Shown piece after piece: positions 26,815 through 38,631 of a stretch of DNA of 64,000 nucleotides. The translations under genes and the position numbers were made by a program. The notes below the pieces were generated by a model, which saw nothing but the letters and a program-made list of their open reading frames with translations, was not told the origin of the DNA and did no database searches. Source of the DNA: CAVQJU01 sp963754955 (lineage in GTDB: Bacteria > Acidobacteriota > Vicinamibacteria > Vicinamibacterales > CAVVIG01); contig CAVWHY010000012.1 of assembly GCA_963754955.1 (NCBI GenBank), positions 620,001 through 684,000 on the forward strand, given 5' to 3'. Every line of letters starts with the position of its first letter. The first letter of the stretch is position 1.

Positions 26815-27264
26815 GTGCGCATCGCGATCGGCGCGGATCATGCGGGCTTTCTGCTGAAGGAACACCTCAAGCACACGCTCACACGCCTGGGCCACGCCGT
26901 CGACGATCACGGAACCGACAGCGAAGCGTCGGTGGACTACCCGCCGATCTGTTTCAGCGTCGGACGTGCCGTCGCCCAGGGCCACGCCGACCGCGGCGTC
27001 GTGCTCGGGGGAAGCGGCCAGGGCGAACAGATCGCCGCCAACAAGGTCGTGGGCATCCGCGCAGCGCTCTGTCACGATTTGTACACGGCGCGCCTGTCCC
27101 GACAGCACAACGACGCGAACGTGCTCTCGATGGGCGGCCGTATCGTCGCATTCGGACTCGCCGACGAGATCCTGACGCTATGGCTGGAGACGCCGTTCGA
27201 CGGCGGACGTCATCAGCGCCGCGTCGATCAGATTCTCGAAGCCGAACGAAAACCACACGCGTAG
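26815..27264 (+). CDS. rpiB: Ribose 5-phosphate isomerase B
   Basis: Interconverts ribose-5-phosphate and ribulose-5-phosphate in the pentose phosphate pathway. Motifs: IGADHAGF at residues 5-12, DYPP, and GGSGQGEQIAANKVVGIRAAL. Instead of the usual active-site CGTGIG, the loop reads GGSGQGEQ, the arrangement of mycobacterial RpiB, where a Glu replaces the catalytic Cys. Length 149. The GTG start is supported by a -10 box directly upstream. glyA follows by 13 bp. Confidence 0.93.
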   Translation: MRIAIGADHAGFLLKEHLKHTLTRLGHAVDDHGTDSEASVDYPPICFSVGRAVAQGHADRGVVLGGSGQGEQIAANKVVGIRAALCHDLYTARLSRQHNDANVLSMGGRIVAFGLADEILTLWLETPFDGGRHQRRVDQILEAERKPHA

Positions 27265-27277
27265 TTCCAGGCTGACT

Positions 27278-28531
27278 ATGGACATGAGGACGCTGGCGGA
27301 AGCCGATCCCGAAATCGCGACCGCGGTTCGCGGCGAATTGAACCGGCAGAACAGCGGCCTCGAGCTGATCGCCTCCGAAAACTTCGTGAGCCGGGCGATC
27401 TTGTCCGCGGCGGGCTCAGTGTTCACCAACAAGTACGCCGAGGGATACCCGGGGCGCCGTTACTACGGCGGCTGCGAGTACGTCGACGTCGTGGAAAGCC
27501 TGGCCATCGCACGCGCGAAGAAGCTCTTCGGCGCCGATCACGCCAACGTCCAGCCGCATGCGGGCGCACAGGCGAACATGGCCGTGTATTTCGCCGTCAT
27601 GAAGCCGGGCGATACGGTCCTCGGGATGAACCTCGCGCACGGCGGTCACCTGACGCACGGCCACCCGCTGAACTTCTCAGGCCAGCTCTACAAGGTCGTC
27701 CCGTACGGCGTCAAACCCGCCGACGAACGTATCGACTACGACGAGCTGGATCGGCTCGCCGACGAGCACAAGCCGAAGATGATCATGGTCGGCGCGAGCG
27801 CCTACCCACGCGTCATCGATTTCCCGCGCATCCGCGCAGCCGCCAATCGAATCGGCGCGGTGATGGTGACCGACATGGCCCACATCGCGGGGCTTGTCGC
27901 CGCGGGTGTTCATCCAAGCCCCGTTCCGCATTCGGACTTCGTGACGACGACGACGCATAAGACGTTGAGGGGGCCGCGCTCCGGCATGGTGCTCTGCACC
28001 GAGCGCTACGCGAAGGACCTCGACAAGGCGGTTTTCCCGGGCCTCCAGGGCGGCCCGCTCGTGCACGTCATCGCGGCAAAGGCCGTCTGCTTCAAGGACG
28101 CCTCTGAGCCGGCGTTTGCCGACTATCAGCGGCAGATCGTGGCCAATGCGAGCCGCCTCGCCGGATCGCTGTCGGCTGCGGGTTTCCGCCTTGTCAGCGG
28201 AGGAACCGACAACCACTTGATGCTCGTGGACGTGTTCTCGAAGGGCATCACGGGCAAAGCCGCCGAAGCCGCGCTCGGCAAGGCCGGTATCACCGTCAAC
28301 AAGAACGCCATCCCTTTCGACCGCAACCCGCCGATGGTGGCGAGCGGGATCCGCGTCGGCACGCCGGCAGTGACAACCCGAGGCATGCGCGAGCCCGAGA
28401 TGGACGCCATCGCAGGTTTCATCGTCCGCGCCCTGAAGACCCCCGAGGACGACCGCGCATTGGGATCCGTCCGGACCGAGGTCGAGGCCCTGTGTCAGAA
28501 ATTCCCGCTGTACCCGGACATGCAAGCCTGA
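27278..28531 (+). CDS. glyA: Serine hydroxymethyltransferase
   Basis: PLP enzyme converting serine and tetrahydrofolate to glycine and methylene-tetrahydrofolate. Key segments: ELIASENFVSRAIL, YPGRRYYGGCEYVD, and the PLP-lysine motif TTTTHKTLRGPRSGM. Length 417 is normal. The rpiB-glyA order is common in bacteria. Its 3' end overlaps the start of dinG by 40 bp. Confidence 0.98.
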   Translation: MDMRTLAEADPEIATAVRGELNRQNSGLELIASENFVSRAILSAAGSVFTNKYAEGYPGRRYYGGCEYVDVVESLAIARAKKLFGADHANVQPHAGAQANMAVYFAVMKPGDTVLGMNLAHGGHLTHGHPLNFSGQLYKVVPYGVKPADERIDYDELDRLADEHKPKMIMVGASAYPRVIDFPRIRAAANRIGAVMVTDMAHIAGLVAAGVHPSPVPHSDFVTTTTHKTLRGPRSGMVLCTERYAKDLDKAVFPGLQGGPLVHVIAAKAVCFKDASEPAFADYQRQIVANASRLAGSLSAAGFRLVSGGTDNHLMLVDVFSKGITGKAAEAALGKAGITVNKNAIPFDRNPPMVASGIRVGTPAVTTRGMREPEMDAIAGFIVRALKTPEDDRALGSVRTEVEALCQKFPLYPDMQA

Positions 28532-30591
28532 CGGCCGGCGCCGATCTGGCTGACGCGGTCAGCGCGATCTTTGCGCCCGAGGGTCCGCTCGCCGCCCGCC
28601 TGCCCGGCTTCGAACCACGCGACGGACAACGGGCAATGGCCGCGGCTGTCGCGCAGGCATTCGAGGACGGCGGCGTCCTGCTCGCCGAGGCGGGGACGGG
28701 GACCGGAAAGACGCTCGCCTACCTGGTGCCGGCAATTCTGAGCCGTCAGCGCGTGCTGATCTCAACCGGCACCAAGAACCTGCAGGAGCAGATCTACTTC
28801 AAGGACATCCCCGCGCTGCGCGAGGCGCTCGATATCCCGTTCACGGCCACGTACATGAAGGGGCGCGCGAACTATCTTTGCCTCCACCGGATGGACCAGT
28901 TGACCGAGGCCGGGCCGATCGAAAGCGGCGCCGGAGCTGTCTTTCTCCCGATCATCCGCGAGTGGTCGGCCACCACGGAAACCGGCGACCGGGCCGAGAT
29001 CGACGATCTGCCTGAGGACATCGCGTTCTGGAACGAGGTGTCGGCCACCGCGGATACGTGTCTCGGCACCGAGTGCCCCCGCTACGACGACTGCTTCGTG
29101 ACGCGCATGCGCCAGCGCGCAGCGGAATCCGACATCGTGATTGTGAACCATCACCTGCTCTGCGCGGACGCCGCGGTCCGGAAGCACGCCTTCGGCGAGG
29201 TGATCCCCGCCTGCAGCCACGCGATCGTCGACGAGGCCCATCAGCTCGAAGATGTGGCGACGCAGTACTTCGGGTTCAGCGTCAGCTCCTACCGGATCGA
29301 GGAACTGGCGCGCGACGTCGAAAGGCTGGCCCCGGCAGGCGCGCTCGCCGGTTGGCAGACGCGCGCTCCCGTGGAGAAGGCCGTGAGCCGCCTGCGGGAC
29401 GACGCCCGGGTGTTTTTCACGGACCTGACGTCCGCGCACCGGAGCGACGATCGCGCCCGCGGCGAAGAACGGATCCGCGCGACGCCGACGTCCCTGTCGC
29501 ACGCGAGCGAGTCCGCGGCGCACCTGGCGGGCGCGCTGGACCTGCTGGAACAGGCGCTCGTCTCGCTGAAGCCGGACGTTACGGATTTCAAGCCGGACGC
29601 GACGGATGACGATGACGCGAACGGACGTCGCGTCGGGCTTCAGCCGGACGGAAACAGTCCGACTGCGCCAGAACAGGCCGCCGCGCTGGCCCGGCGCGCG
29701 GGCGAGCTGCGGACCGAACTGCGGTTCCTGCTGCGCGCCTCGGAAACGGAGTTCGTGTACTTCGTCGAATTCCGCGGGAGGGGCGTGTTCCTCCGCGCGT
29801 CGCCCATCGATGTGTCCGCCATCGTGCGCGAGCTGCTGTTCGACCGGATGCGCACCACCGTGCTGACCTCGGCGACGCTCACCGTCGACGGCGCCTTCGG
29901 CTACATCCGCGATCGGCTGGGCATCCGCGGCGCCGCCGAAATCCGCCTGGCGTCCGAGTTCGATTTCGAGCGGCAGACGGTGCTGTACCTGCCGCCGCGC
30001 ATGCCGGATCCGCGATCGCCCGATTTCGCCGGGGCCGCCGGCCGCCAGGTGATCGAGATTCTCAGACGCACGCGCGGACGCGCGTTCGTGCTGTTCACCA
30101 GCTACGCGACGCTGCGCGCGGTGCAGGCGATGGCGGAGATGGCGCTCGACTACCCGATTCTCGTGCAGGGCACCGTGCCACGGTCGCTGCTGCTGAAGCG
30201 CTTTCGCGAGACGCCGCACTCCGTGCTGCTCGCCACGTCGAGCTTCTGGCAGGGGGTGGACGTGGTCGGCGAGGCCCTGAGCTGCGTCATCATCGACAAG
30301 CTGCCGTTTGCGTCGCCCGGCGAGCCGGTGACGGCGGCGCGGATCGAAGCCATTCGGGCACGCGGCGGCGAACCGTTCGACGAGTACCAGGTGCCGCTGG
30401 CGATCCTCGCGCTGCGCCAGGGACTCGGGAGGCTCATCCGTCACCGGACGGATCGCGGAGTCCTGACGGTGCTCGATCCCCGTCTCCGAACAAAGGGTTA
30501 CGGCCGGCGGTTCCTGGCCTCGCTGCCCCCCGCGCCGGTCGTCCATGAGCTCGACGCCGTGTCGGCTTTCCTCGCTGCTGATCTCGTGTAA
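28492..30591 (+). CDS. dinG: DinG/XPD-like ATP-dependent DNA helicase with an in-frame repeat insertion
   Basis: Iron-sulfur superfamily 2 helicase acting in repair and R-loop removal. Walker A is EAGTGTGKTLAYLVP (about residue 65). Fe-S cysteines are in NYLCLHRM and TCLGTECPRYDDC. The DEAH box is IVDEAHQLEDV, and motif VI lies near QGLGRLIRHRTDRG. Length 699. GTG at 28492 is the only start giving the full N-terminus and overlaps glyA. Residues 357-390 are a Lys/Pro/Asp-rich stretch with LKPDVTDFKPDAT and LQPDG encoded by palindromic repeat units (29566-29661), absent from typical homologues. Confidence 0.93.
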   Translation: MSEIPAVPGHASLTAGADLADAVSAIFAPEGPLAARLPGFEPRDGQRAMAAAVAQAFEDGGVLLAEAGTGTGKTLAYLVPAILSRQRVLISTGTKNLQEQIYFKDIPALREALDIPFTATYMKGRANYLCLHRMDQLTEAGPIESGAGAVFLPIIREWSATTETGDRAEIDDLPEDIAFWNEVSATADTCLGTECPRYDDCFVTRMRQRAAESDIVIVNHHLLCADAAVRKHAFGEVIPACSHAIVDEAHQLEDVATQYFGFSVSSYRIEELARDVERLAPAGALAGWQTRAPVEKAVSRLRDDARVFFTDLTSAHRSDDRARGEERIRATPTSLSHASESAAHLAGALDLLEQALVSLKPDVTDFKPDATDDDDANGRRVGLQPDGNSPTAPEQAAALARRAGELRTELRFLLRASETEFVYFVEFRGRGVFLRASPIDVSAIVRELLFDRMRTTVLTSATLTVDGAFGYIRDRLGIRGAAEIRLASEFDFERQTVLYLPPRMPDPRSPDFAGAAGRQVIEILRRTRGRAFVLFTSYATLRAVQAMAEMALDYPILVQGTVPRSLLLKRFRETPHSVLLATSSFWQGVDVVGEALSCVIIDKLPFASPGEPVTAARIEAIRARGGEPFDEYQVPLAILALRQGLGRLIRHRTDRGVLTVLDPRLRTKGYGRRFLASLPPAPVVHELDAVSAFLAADLV
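29566..29661. repeat. REP-like repeat cluster inside dinG
   Basis: Two direct copies of an AAGCCGGACG unit (29569, 29590) are followed by an inverted copy (GGCTTCAGCCGGACG near 29637-29651). The intergenic hairpin at 23066-23083 carries the same core. The cluster keeps the dinG frame open and encodes the repeated LKPD/FKPD/LQPD peptides. Confidence 0.6.
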
Positions 30592-30624
30592 ACTGTTTCT
30601 GATTCGAGGGTTCCGGTAATCTTC

Positions 30625-30630
30625 AGGAGG
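30625..30630 (+). promoter_or_regulatory. Strong ribosome-binding site of the TPR gene
   Basis: AGGAGG lies 7 nt before ATG 30638. It is one of the few perfect Shine-Dalgarno sequences in the window and contrasts with the many starts that lack one, suggesting high expression. Confidence 0.7.
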
Positions 30631-30637
30631 GTTCGCA

Positions 30638-31603
30638 ATGATCCGCCAATCTGTTGGCCGCCTGGTGGGCAAGATCGCGTTGGCCAGCGTGGTCGTCTGC
30701 CTGTTCGCGTTGCCGGCCGCGGCGCAAGGCATGATTCAGGGCACAGTGGTTGACGCTCAAGGTCAACCCGTCGACGGCGCCAAAATCACGATCGAGCAGA
30801 CCGAGGGTGTGACCCGCAAGTTCGAGACGAAGACCGACAAGAAGGGCTCGTTCATCCAGATCGGCCTGCAGTCGTCCGGCTACAAGGTCACCGCGGAAAA
30901 AGACAAGCTCGGCGCCGCGACCGCCAACACGCGCGTCAGCCAGCGTGGTCCCGCGAGCGTGCGGCTCGTCATCGGCGGGGGCGCCGGCAACGATCCCGCC
31001 GTGGCCGCCAAGACGGCCGAACTGCGCAAGGCGTTCGACGAAGGCGTCGCGCAGAGCCGCGCCGGCCAGTACGACGCGTCGATCGAGTCGTTCAACAAGG
31101 CGCTGGCGGTCAATCCCAACTGCCAGGACTGCCTGTACAACATCGGTTTCGCATACGCCCAGAAGAAGGACCTCGAGAAGGCCGAGGAGAACTACAAGAA
31201 GGCCATTCTCGTGAAGCCGGATTACGCGGAGGCCTACAACGGGCTCGCCAATGTCTACAACGCGCAGCGAAAATTCGACGAGGCCGCCGCGGCCAGCGCG
31301 AAGGCGAACGAGCTGACGGCCTCCGCCCCTGGCGGCCTCGCGGGCGGCAGCGCCGACTCGCTCTACAACCAGGGCGTCATCCTCTGGAATTCCGGGAAGA
31401 TTCCGGATGCGAAGAAGATGTTCGAGCAGGCGATCGCGGCGAATGCGAACCACGCCGAGTCGCACTACCAGCTCGCGATGGCTCTCGTGAACGAGGGCAA
31501 GCTGGCGGAGGCGGCGACCGAGTTCAACACGTACCTGAAGCTGTCGCCCGACGGCCCCAATGCGCCGACGGCCAAGGCGCTGGTCGCGCAGCTGCCCAAG
31601 TAG
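30638..31603 (+). CDS. Exported carboxypeptidase-regulatory-like domain plus TPR protein
   Basis: A 321-residue secreted or periplasmic protein. The signal peptide ends near residue 30 (LPAAAAQG). Residues 31-100 look like a carboxypeptidase regulatory-like beta domain (GTVVDAQGQPVDGAKITIEQ). Residues 115-315 hold about five TPR units, for example NIGFAYAQKKDLEKAEENYKK. Such proteins usually scaffold envelope complexes; the partner is unknown. A possible -10 (TAAACT) overlaps the dinG stop. Confidence 0.8.
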   Translation: MIRQSVGRLVGKIALASVVVCLFALPAAAQGMIQGTVVDAQGQPVDGAKITIEQTEGVTRKFETKTDKKGSFIQIGLQSSGYKVTAEKDKLGAATANTRVSQRGPASVRLVIGGGAGNDPAVAAKTAELRKAFDEGVAQSRAGQYDASIESFNKALAVNPNCQDCLYNIGFAYAQKKDLEKAEENYKKAILVKPDYAEAYNGLANVYNAQRKFDEAAAASAKANELTASAPGGLAGGSADSLYNQGVILWNSGKIPDAKKMFEQAIAANANHAESHYQLAMALVNEGKLAEAATEFNTYLKLSPDGPNAPTAKALVAQLPK

Positions 31604-31614
31604 TAAGCGAAGTA

Positions 31615-32313
31615 GTGCACGATCTCGCGGCCCGGTTAGCGGACGTTCGCGATCGCATCGCGCGCGCCGCCGACCGGGCCCGCCGCGATCCCTCCCGCAT
31701 CCGCCTCCTTTCGGTGTCCAAAACATTCGACGCCGCTCACGTGCGCGCCGCCGCGCTCGTCGGACAGGTCGACTTCGGCGAAAACAAAGTCCAGGAAGCG
31801 CAGCACAAGCGCGAGGAAACGGCGGATCTCCCGCTCCGGTGGCACCTCATTGGCCACCTCCAATCGAACAAGACCGCGAAAGCCGCCGCGCTCTTCGATG
31901 TAATTCACTCGATCGACGCACCCGCCCTCGTGAAGAAGATCGACGCCGCAGCGGCAGCCGCCGGCCGCTCGCTGGAACTGCTCGTCCAGGTGGACCTCGC
32001 GGGGGAGGCGACCAAACATGGCGCGCGCGAAGCCGACCTTCCCGCGATCTTCGAAGCCGCGAGCGGATGCACAGCGGTGCGGATGACGGGGCTCATGACG
32101 CTGCCTCCGGCGACAGAGAATGCCGAGGGCGCACGGACTTGGTTCCGCGAGCTGGCGCGCTGCCGCGATCGCCTGCTGGCGTCCGGCATCGACCCCGGCT
32201 GCCTGGCTGAGCTCTCGATGGGCATGAGCCACGATTACGAAATTGCAATAGAGGAAGGCTCAACCATTGTCCGCGTCGGCACTGCCATTTTCGGGAGCCG
32301 CCCGCCTCTCTGA
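31615..32313 (+). CDS. yggS: PLP homeostasis protein, YggS/PROSC family
   Basis: Non-catalytic alanine-racemase-like barrel that binds and buffers pyridoxal phosphate. The PLP lysine is in RLLSVSKTF near residue 35. FGENKVQEAQHK, WHLIGHLQSNKTAK and LSMGMSHDYEIAIEEGSTIVR are diagnostic. Length 232. The start is GTG 31615, 11 bp after the TPR gene. It is followed by divIVA, a frequent neighbour in the ylmE-divIVA type of arrangement. Confidence 0.95.
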   Translation: MHDLAARLADVRDRIARAADRARRDPSRIRLLSVSKTFDAAHVRAAALVGQVDFGENKVQEAQHKREETADLPLRWHLIGHLQSNKTAKAAALFDVIHSIDAPALVKKIDAAAAAAGRSLELLVQVDLAGEATKHGAREADLPAIFEAASGCTAVRMTGLMTLPPATENAEGARTWFRELARCRDRLLASGIDPGCLAELSMGMSHDYEIAIEEGSTIVRVGTAIFGSRPPL

Positions 32314-32367
32314 CGCTATCGCCGCATCCCGCATGCGCCGATAAGCCATCGGGAGAAACTTAGTCTC

Positions 32368-32904
32368 ATGAACGTCAGCCCTCTCGACCTGCGCCAGCAG
32401 CGCTTTCACACACGACTCCGCGGATTCGACAAGATCGAGGTCAGCTCGTTTCTTGCGGCCGTGGCCGAGGACTACGAGCAGGCGCTTCGTGAAACCGATC
32501 GCCTGCGCCAGGACCTCTCCAACATGGAGTCGGTGCTGGCCGAGCACCGCGAGCACGAAAAGAGCCTTCGCAACACGCTGCTCACCGCGCAGCGCCTCTC
32601 CGAGGACATCAAGACGGCCGCCGAAAAGGAAGCCGATCGCGTCGTCCGCGAGGCCGCCGTACGCTCGCAGCACCTGATCGAGAAGGCGGAATCGCGGCTC
32701 GAGGATGTTCAGCGCGAAATCGACGGCCTCAAGCTGAAACGCCGCGACGTGGAAACCTCGCTCGAAAGCACCATCCAGACGCTGCGAAACTCGCTCGAGT
32801 ACGTGAGGGAGCAGGAGGTCAGGGAACGCGAGGAGAAGATCCTCCTCCACCGCCCGCGCTACGCGGATCCGCCCGCCGGCGGCGCCCAGGCCGTCAACGA
32901 ATAG
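32368..32904 (+). CDS. divIVA: DivIVA-domain protein
   Basis: A 178-residue coiled-coil protein of the DivIVA/GpsB family, which marks curved membrane at poles and septa. The N-terminal membrane-binding segment reads MNVSPLDLRQQRFHTRLRGFDKIEVSSFL, written here in part by its key residues: PLDL, F-x-x-x-x-R-G-F-D and EV. A coiled coil covers about residues 35-150. The C-terminal tail is short and Pro/Gly-rich. It occurs next to yggS as in many bacteria; a cell-shape role is inferred from family knowledge. Confidence 0.85.
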   Translation: MNVSPLDLRQQRFHTRLRGFDKIEVSSFLAAVAEDYEQALRETDRLRQDLSNMESVLAEHREHEKSLRNTLLTAQRLSEDIKTAAEKEADRVVREAAVRSQHLIEKAESRLEDVQREIDGLKLKRRDVETSLESTIQTLRNSLEYVREQEVREREEKILLHRPRYADPPAGGAQAVNE

Positions 32905-32922
32905 CGCCGCGTTACTGTTCGA

Positions 32923-33285
32923 TCAGGGTTTGATCAGGTCGCCTCGCCGCGTCGGCGGAGCGATGGGGTAGGCGTCGAGGTCGATGTTGAACGGCCACTG
33001 ATAGTCGAACCCCGGAAATATGGCGACGCCCTGCTTGTACGATCCGCGGATCGCGGTATGGTGAACCTCCCGCGTGACCGTGACATCGTCCGCGGTGAGC
33101 GGCACGTCGTAGGTTGACGCCACCTCGACGATCTTCTGCCGGAGCTCTTCCTCGGTGCTTTCCCCCTGCGACGCCGCCTCAGTGATCGAGTCCTTGAACC
33201 TGTAGAACGCGGTGTAAGCCATCCCCACACGCCAGAGCGCGTTGGCCAGGAGCGCCACCACGACGAGCTTGATGATGGTTTTCAC
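32923..33285 (-). CDS. DUF4845-like small membrane-anchored protein
   Basis: A 120-residue protein: an N-terminal helix (residues 1-27), a charged helix with EEELRQKIVEVASTYDVPL, then a beta-rich end with VTVTREVHH and PFNIDLD. Size, layout and position directly after lepB match DUF4845 proteins, which occupy the same place in many diderm genomes (lepA-lepB-DUF4845-rnc). No rnc follows here. The start is a GTG at 33285, one base after the lepB stop. Confidence 0.6.
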   Translation of the reverse strand: MKTIIKLVVVALLANALWRVGMAYTAFYRFKDSITEAASQGESTEEELRQKIVEVASTYDVPLTADDVTVTREVHHTAIRGSYKQGVAIFPGFDYQWPFNIDLDAYPIAPPTRRGDLIKP

Positions 33286-33286
33286 G

Positions 33287-33989
33287 TCAGCGGATTACGT
33301 GCAGCATCCGGCTCCACCGGGTACGGGTGAAGAAGTGCGCGACCACCGACGCCAGTCCCTTGATCGTCGCGCCGGCGGACTCGTCCTCGTAGTCTTCGCG
33401 TCCGGATTCGTACAGACCAGTAGATCACGAGCGCCCTGCCCTTGATGTAGTCGCGGCGCAGGAACCCCCAGTAGCGGCTGTCCTGTGAGTTGTCGCGGTT
33501 GTCGCCCATCACGAAGTACTGGTCCGGGGGCACGGTGACCGGCCCGTAGCGTTCGCGCACGTCGAACGACGTCACCTCCGCCGCTTCCCCGCCGTGGCCT
33601 GCAGACTCGAGGAAATGCACGTACGGCTCGTCGAGCGGGCGGCCGTTGATGTACACCTTCTTCGCGCGCAGTTCCACGGTTTCTCCCGGCAGGCCGATCA
33701 CGCGCTTGATGAAATCGCGCTCGGGCTCCTCGGGGTACTTGAACACCACGACGTCGAGGCGCTTGACGGTCCCGATCGGCAGCACGGCACGCTCGAGGCT
33801 GGTTTCGCTCGGGCCGAACACGAACTTGTTGACGAGCAGGTGGTCGCCGATGAGGAGGTTGTTCTCCATCGATCCGGTCGGGATCTTGAACGCCTGGACG
33901 ATGAAGGTCCGCACGAAGAGCGCCAGGATGACGGCGATGACGATCGACTCGAAGTACCTCCCGCAGCGTGGACTTCCTGAAGTCTTGGG

Positions 33990-33993
<4 letters not shown>
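33287..33993 (-). CDS. lepB: Signal peptidase I (two apparent frameshifts)
   Basis: Removes signal peptides from exported proteins. The intact reading is MTQDFRKSTLRE, then YFESIVIAVILALFVRTFI (membrane helix), the Ser nucleophile in PTGSMENNLLIGD, the catalytic Lys in RDFIKRVIGLPGE, and GDNRDNSQDSRYWG. One extra base near 33957-33958 splits the N-terminus from the core. A second at 33413 shifts the last 41 codons, which in the correct frame continue from YESGRED to the stop at 33287. The ATG overlaps the lepA stop in ATGA. Sequencing indels are the likely cause. Confidence 0.92.
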
Positions 33994-35798
<1,805 letters not shown>

Positions 35799-35811
35799 GA
35801 TCTACCGGGGC

Positions 35812-36951
35812 CTATCGCGCTTCGACCGGGGTGTAGCGCTGCGGGTACGCGGGTCCGATGTAGTCTGCGCGCGGGCGAATCAGGCGGTTGTTCGCGTACT
35901 GTTCCAGCACGTGCGCGGTCCATCCCGAGATGCGGCTGACGGCGAAAATGGGCGTAAACAAATCGGTGTCGATGCCGAGCGAGTGGTAGGTCGACGCCGA
36001 GTAGAAGTCCACGTTCGCGTTCAGGTTCTTCTCGGCCTTGACGACCGCCTCGATCCGCTGCGACATCTCGAACCAGATCGGCTGGCCGGTGCGCTGCCCC
36101 AGATCGCGGGACATCTGGCGCAGGTGCGTCGCGCGCGGGTCTTCCGTGTGATAGACGCGGTGTCCGAAGCCGGGAATCTTTTCCTTCCGCGCGAGCTTCG
36201 CGCGGACCACCTCGGCCGCTTTGTCGGGGCCGGCCTCGGGACCGATCTCGATGAGCAGCCGCATGACGTCGGCGTTCGCGCCGCCGTGCAGCGGTCCCTT
36301 GAGCGTCCCGATGGCGCCCACAATCGATGAGTGGATGTCGGTGAGCGTGGCGGCGGCGACGCGGGCGGCGAACGTCGACGCGTTCAACTCGTGATCGGCG
36401 TGCAGCACGAGCGCGACATCGAACGCGCGCGTCTCGAGGCCGCTGGGCCGCTGCCCCGTCAGCATGTAGAGGAAGTTGGCTGCGTGGCCGAGGACCGGGT
36501 CCGGTTCGATCGGACCGCCGCCTTTCGCCATGCGCCCCAGCGTCGCGACGAGCGAGCCGATCTGCGCCGTCAGGCGCACGGCTTTGCGGTAGTTCGCGGC
36601 CGGCGAATTGTCGGACGCGTCAGGATCGTAGTGGCTCAGCGCGGATGTCAGCGTCCGCACCAGGTCCATGCCGGATCCTGCGGGGAGCGACCGCATCAGC
36701 CGAAGGACACCATCGGGAAGCGCCCGTCCGGCGGCCAGCTGGCTCTGCAGGTCGCCCAGTTCGCTCCGCGTGGGCAACCGGCGATGCCACAGCAGGAAGC
36801 AGACCTCTTCGAACGTGGCGTGCTGTGCCAGATCGTGAATGTCGAATCCGCAATACGCGAGGACGCCGCGATCGCCGTCGAGGTAGCAGATCGCCGAGGA
36901 GGTAGCGACCGTGTCTTCGAGCCCCGCTTTAGGCGTGGCGGCGGTGGTCAT
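35812..36951 (-). CDS. gltA: Citrate synthase
   Basis: Condenses acetyl-CoA and oxaloacetate in the TCA cycle. Catalytic residues lie in HADHELNAST (first His), GPLHGGANADV and the second His-bearing segment IPGFGHRVYHTEDPRA, with Asp in NVDFYSASTYHSLGI. At about 379 residues it is the short type II-like form also seen in 2-methylcitrate synthases, so propionate use cannot be fully excluded. I chose ATG 36951, 8 nt after a TATGAT box; a TTG at 36960 is also in frame. Confidence 0.92.
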   Translation of the reverse strand: MTTAATPKAGLEDTVATSSAICYLDGDRGVLAYCGFDIHDLAQHATFEEVCFLLWHRRLPTRSELGDLQSQLAAGRALPDGVLRLMRSLPAGSGMDLVRTLTSALSHYDPDASDNSPAANYRKAVRLTAQIGSLVATLGRMAKGGGPIEPDPVLGHAANFLYMLTGQRPSGLETRAFDVALVLHADHELNASTFAARVAAATLTDIHSSIVGAIGTLKGPLHGGANADVMRLLIEIGPEAGPDKAAEVVRAKLARKEKIPGFGHRVYHTEDPRATHLRQMSRDLGQRTGQPIWFEMSQRIEAVVKAEKNLNANVDFYSASTYHSLGIDTDLFTPIFAVSRISGWTAHVLEQYANNRLIRPRADYIGPAYPQRYTPVEAR

Positions 36952-36959
36952 ACGCTTCA

Positions 36960-36965
36960 ATCATA
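36960..36965 (-). promoter_or_regulatory. -10 box giving a leaderless citrate synthase start
   Basis: TATGAT on the minus strand ends 8 nt before the ATG at 36951. It overlaps the stop of the upstream membrane-protein gene. Confidence 0.4.
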
Positions 36966-37413
36966 CCCCGGCTCCGGCCGCGCGGGCTTTCGCCGCGGCC
37001 CGCGTGGCGGGCCGATAGATGAAGCCAATGGTGATGCCCAGGACGACCCATTCGACGAGGCCGGCCAGGGCGTACGACGCCGCCATCCGTCGGCCGATGT
37101 TCATGATCGCGTAGTTGACACCGGCCACGTATCCCACCATGACGAGGCCAATCAGCACGCCGAACCGCATGCCTTCCTGCAGGCCGTTCCCGCCTTCGTA
37201 ACCCTTGGCGTACAGGTAGCTCGCGACGAGCATGGCGAACAGAATCCCGGCAAACATTAGCGGCAGGTACTGCGTCTGCGTCTCACTCGAGCGGTAAATG
37301 GCAGGGTACCTCGCAAATTCGCCGCCGAGGATATTGCCGTACACGACGAACCCGTAGACTCCGTCCACGACTGTCGCGGCAACCGCAGCAATCGCGAGGC
37401 GACCGTAGTTCAT
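36961..37413 (-). CDS. Small four-helix membrane protein of unknown function
   Basis: A 150-residue protein with hydrophobic segments near 5-25, 50-68, 83-103 and 113-133 and short charged loops. The C-terminus is Ala/Arg-rich. I do not recognise a named family. GAGAGGAG lies 8 nt before ATG 37413, with TATAGT further upstream, so it has its own expression signals. It sits between DUF362 and citrate synthase. Confidence 0.75.
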   Translation of the reverse strand: MNYGRLAIAAVAATVVDGVYGFVVYGNILGGEFARYPAIYRSSETQTQYLPLMFAGILFAMLVASYLYAKGYEGGNGLQEGMRFGVLIGLVMVGYVAGVNYAIMNIGRRMAASYALAGLVEWVVLGITIGFIYRPATRAAAKARAAGAGV

Positions 37414-37447
37414 GGCGCGCTCCTCTCAAGTGGGCGTGTTCGCCGCG

Positions 37448-37453
37448 ACTATA
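37448..37453 (-). promoter_or_regulatory. -10 box for the small membrane protein gene
   Basis: TATAGT on the minus strand predicts a leader of roughly 28 nt containing GAGAGGAG. It lies in the 51-bp gap after the DUF362 gene. Confidence 0.4.
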
Positions 37454-37464
37454 CGCCGGGCCGT

Positions 37465-38627
<1,163 letters not shown>

Positions 38628-38631
<4 letters not shown>

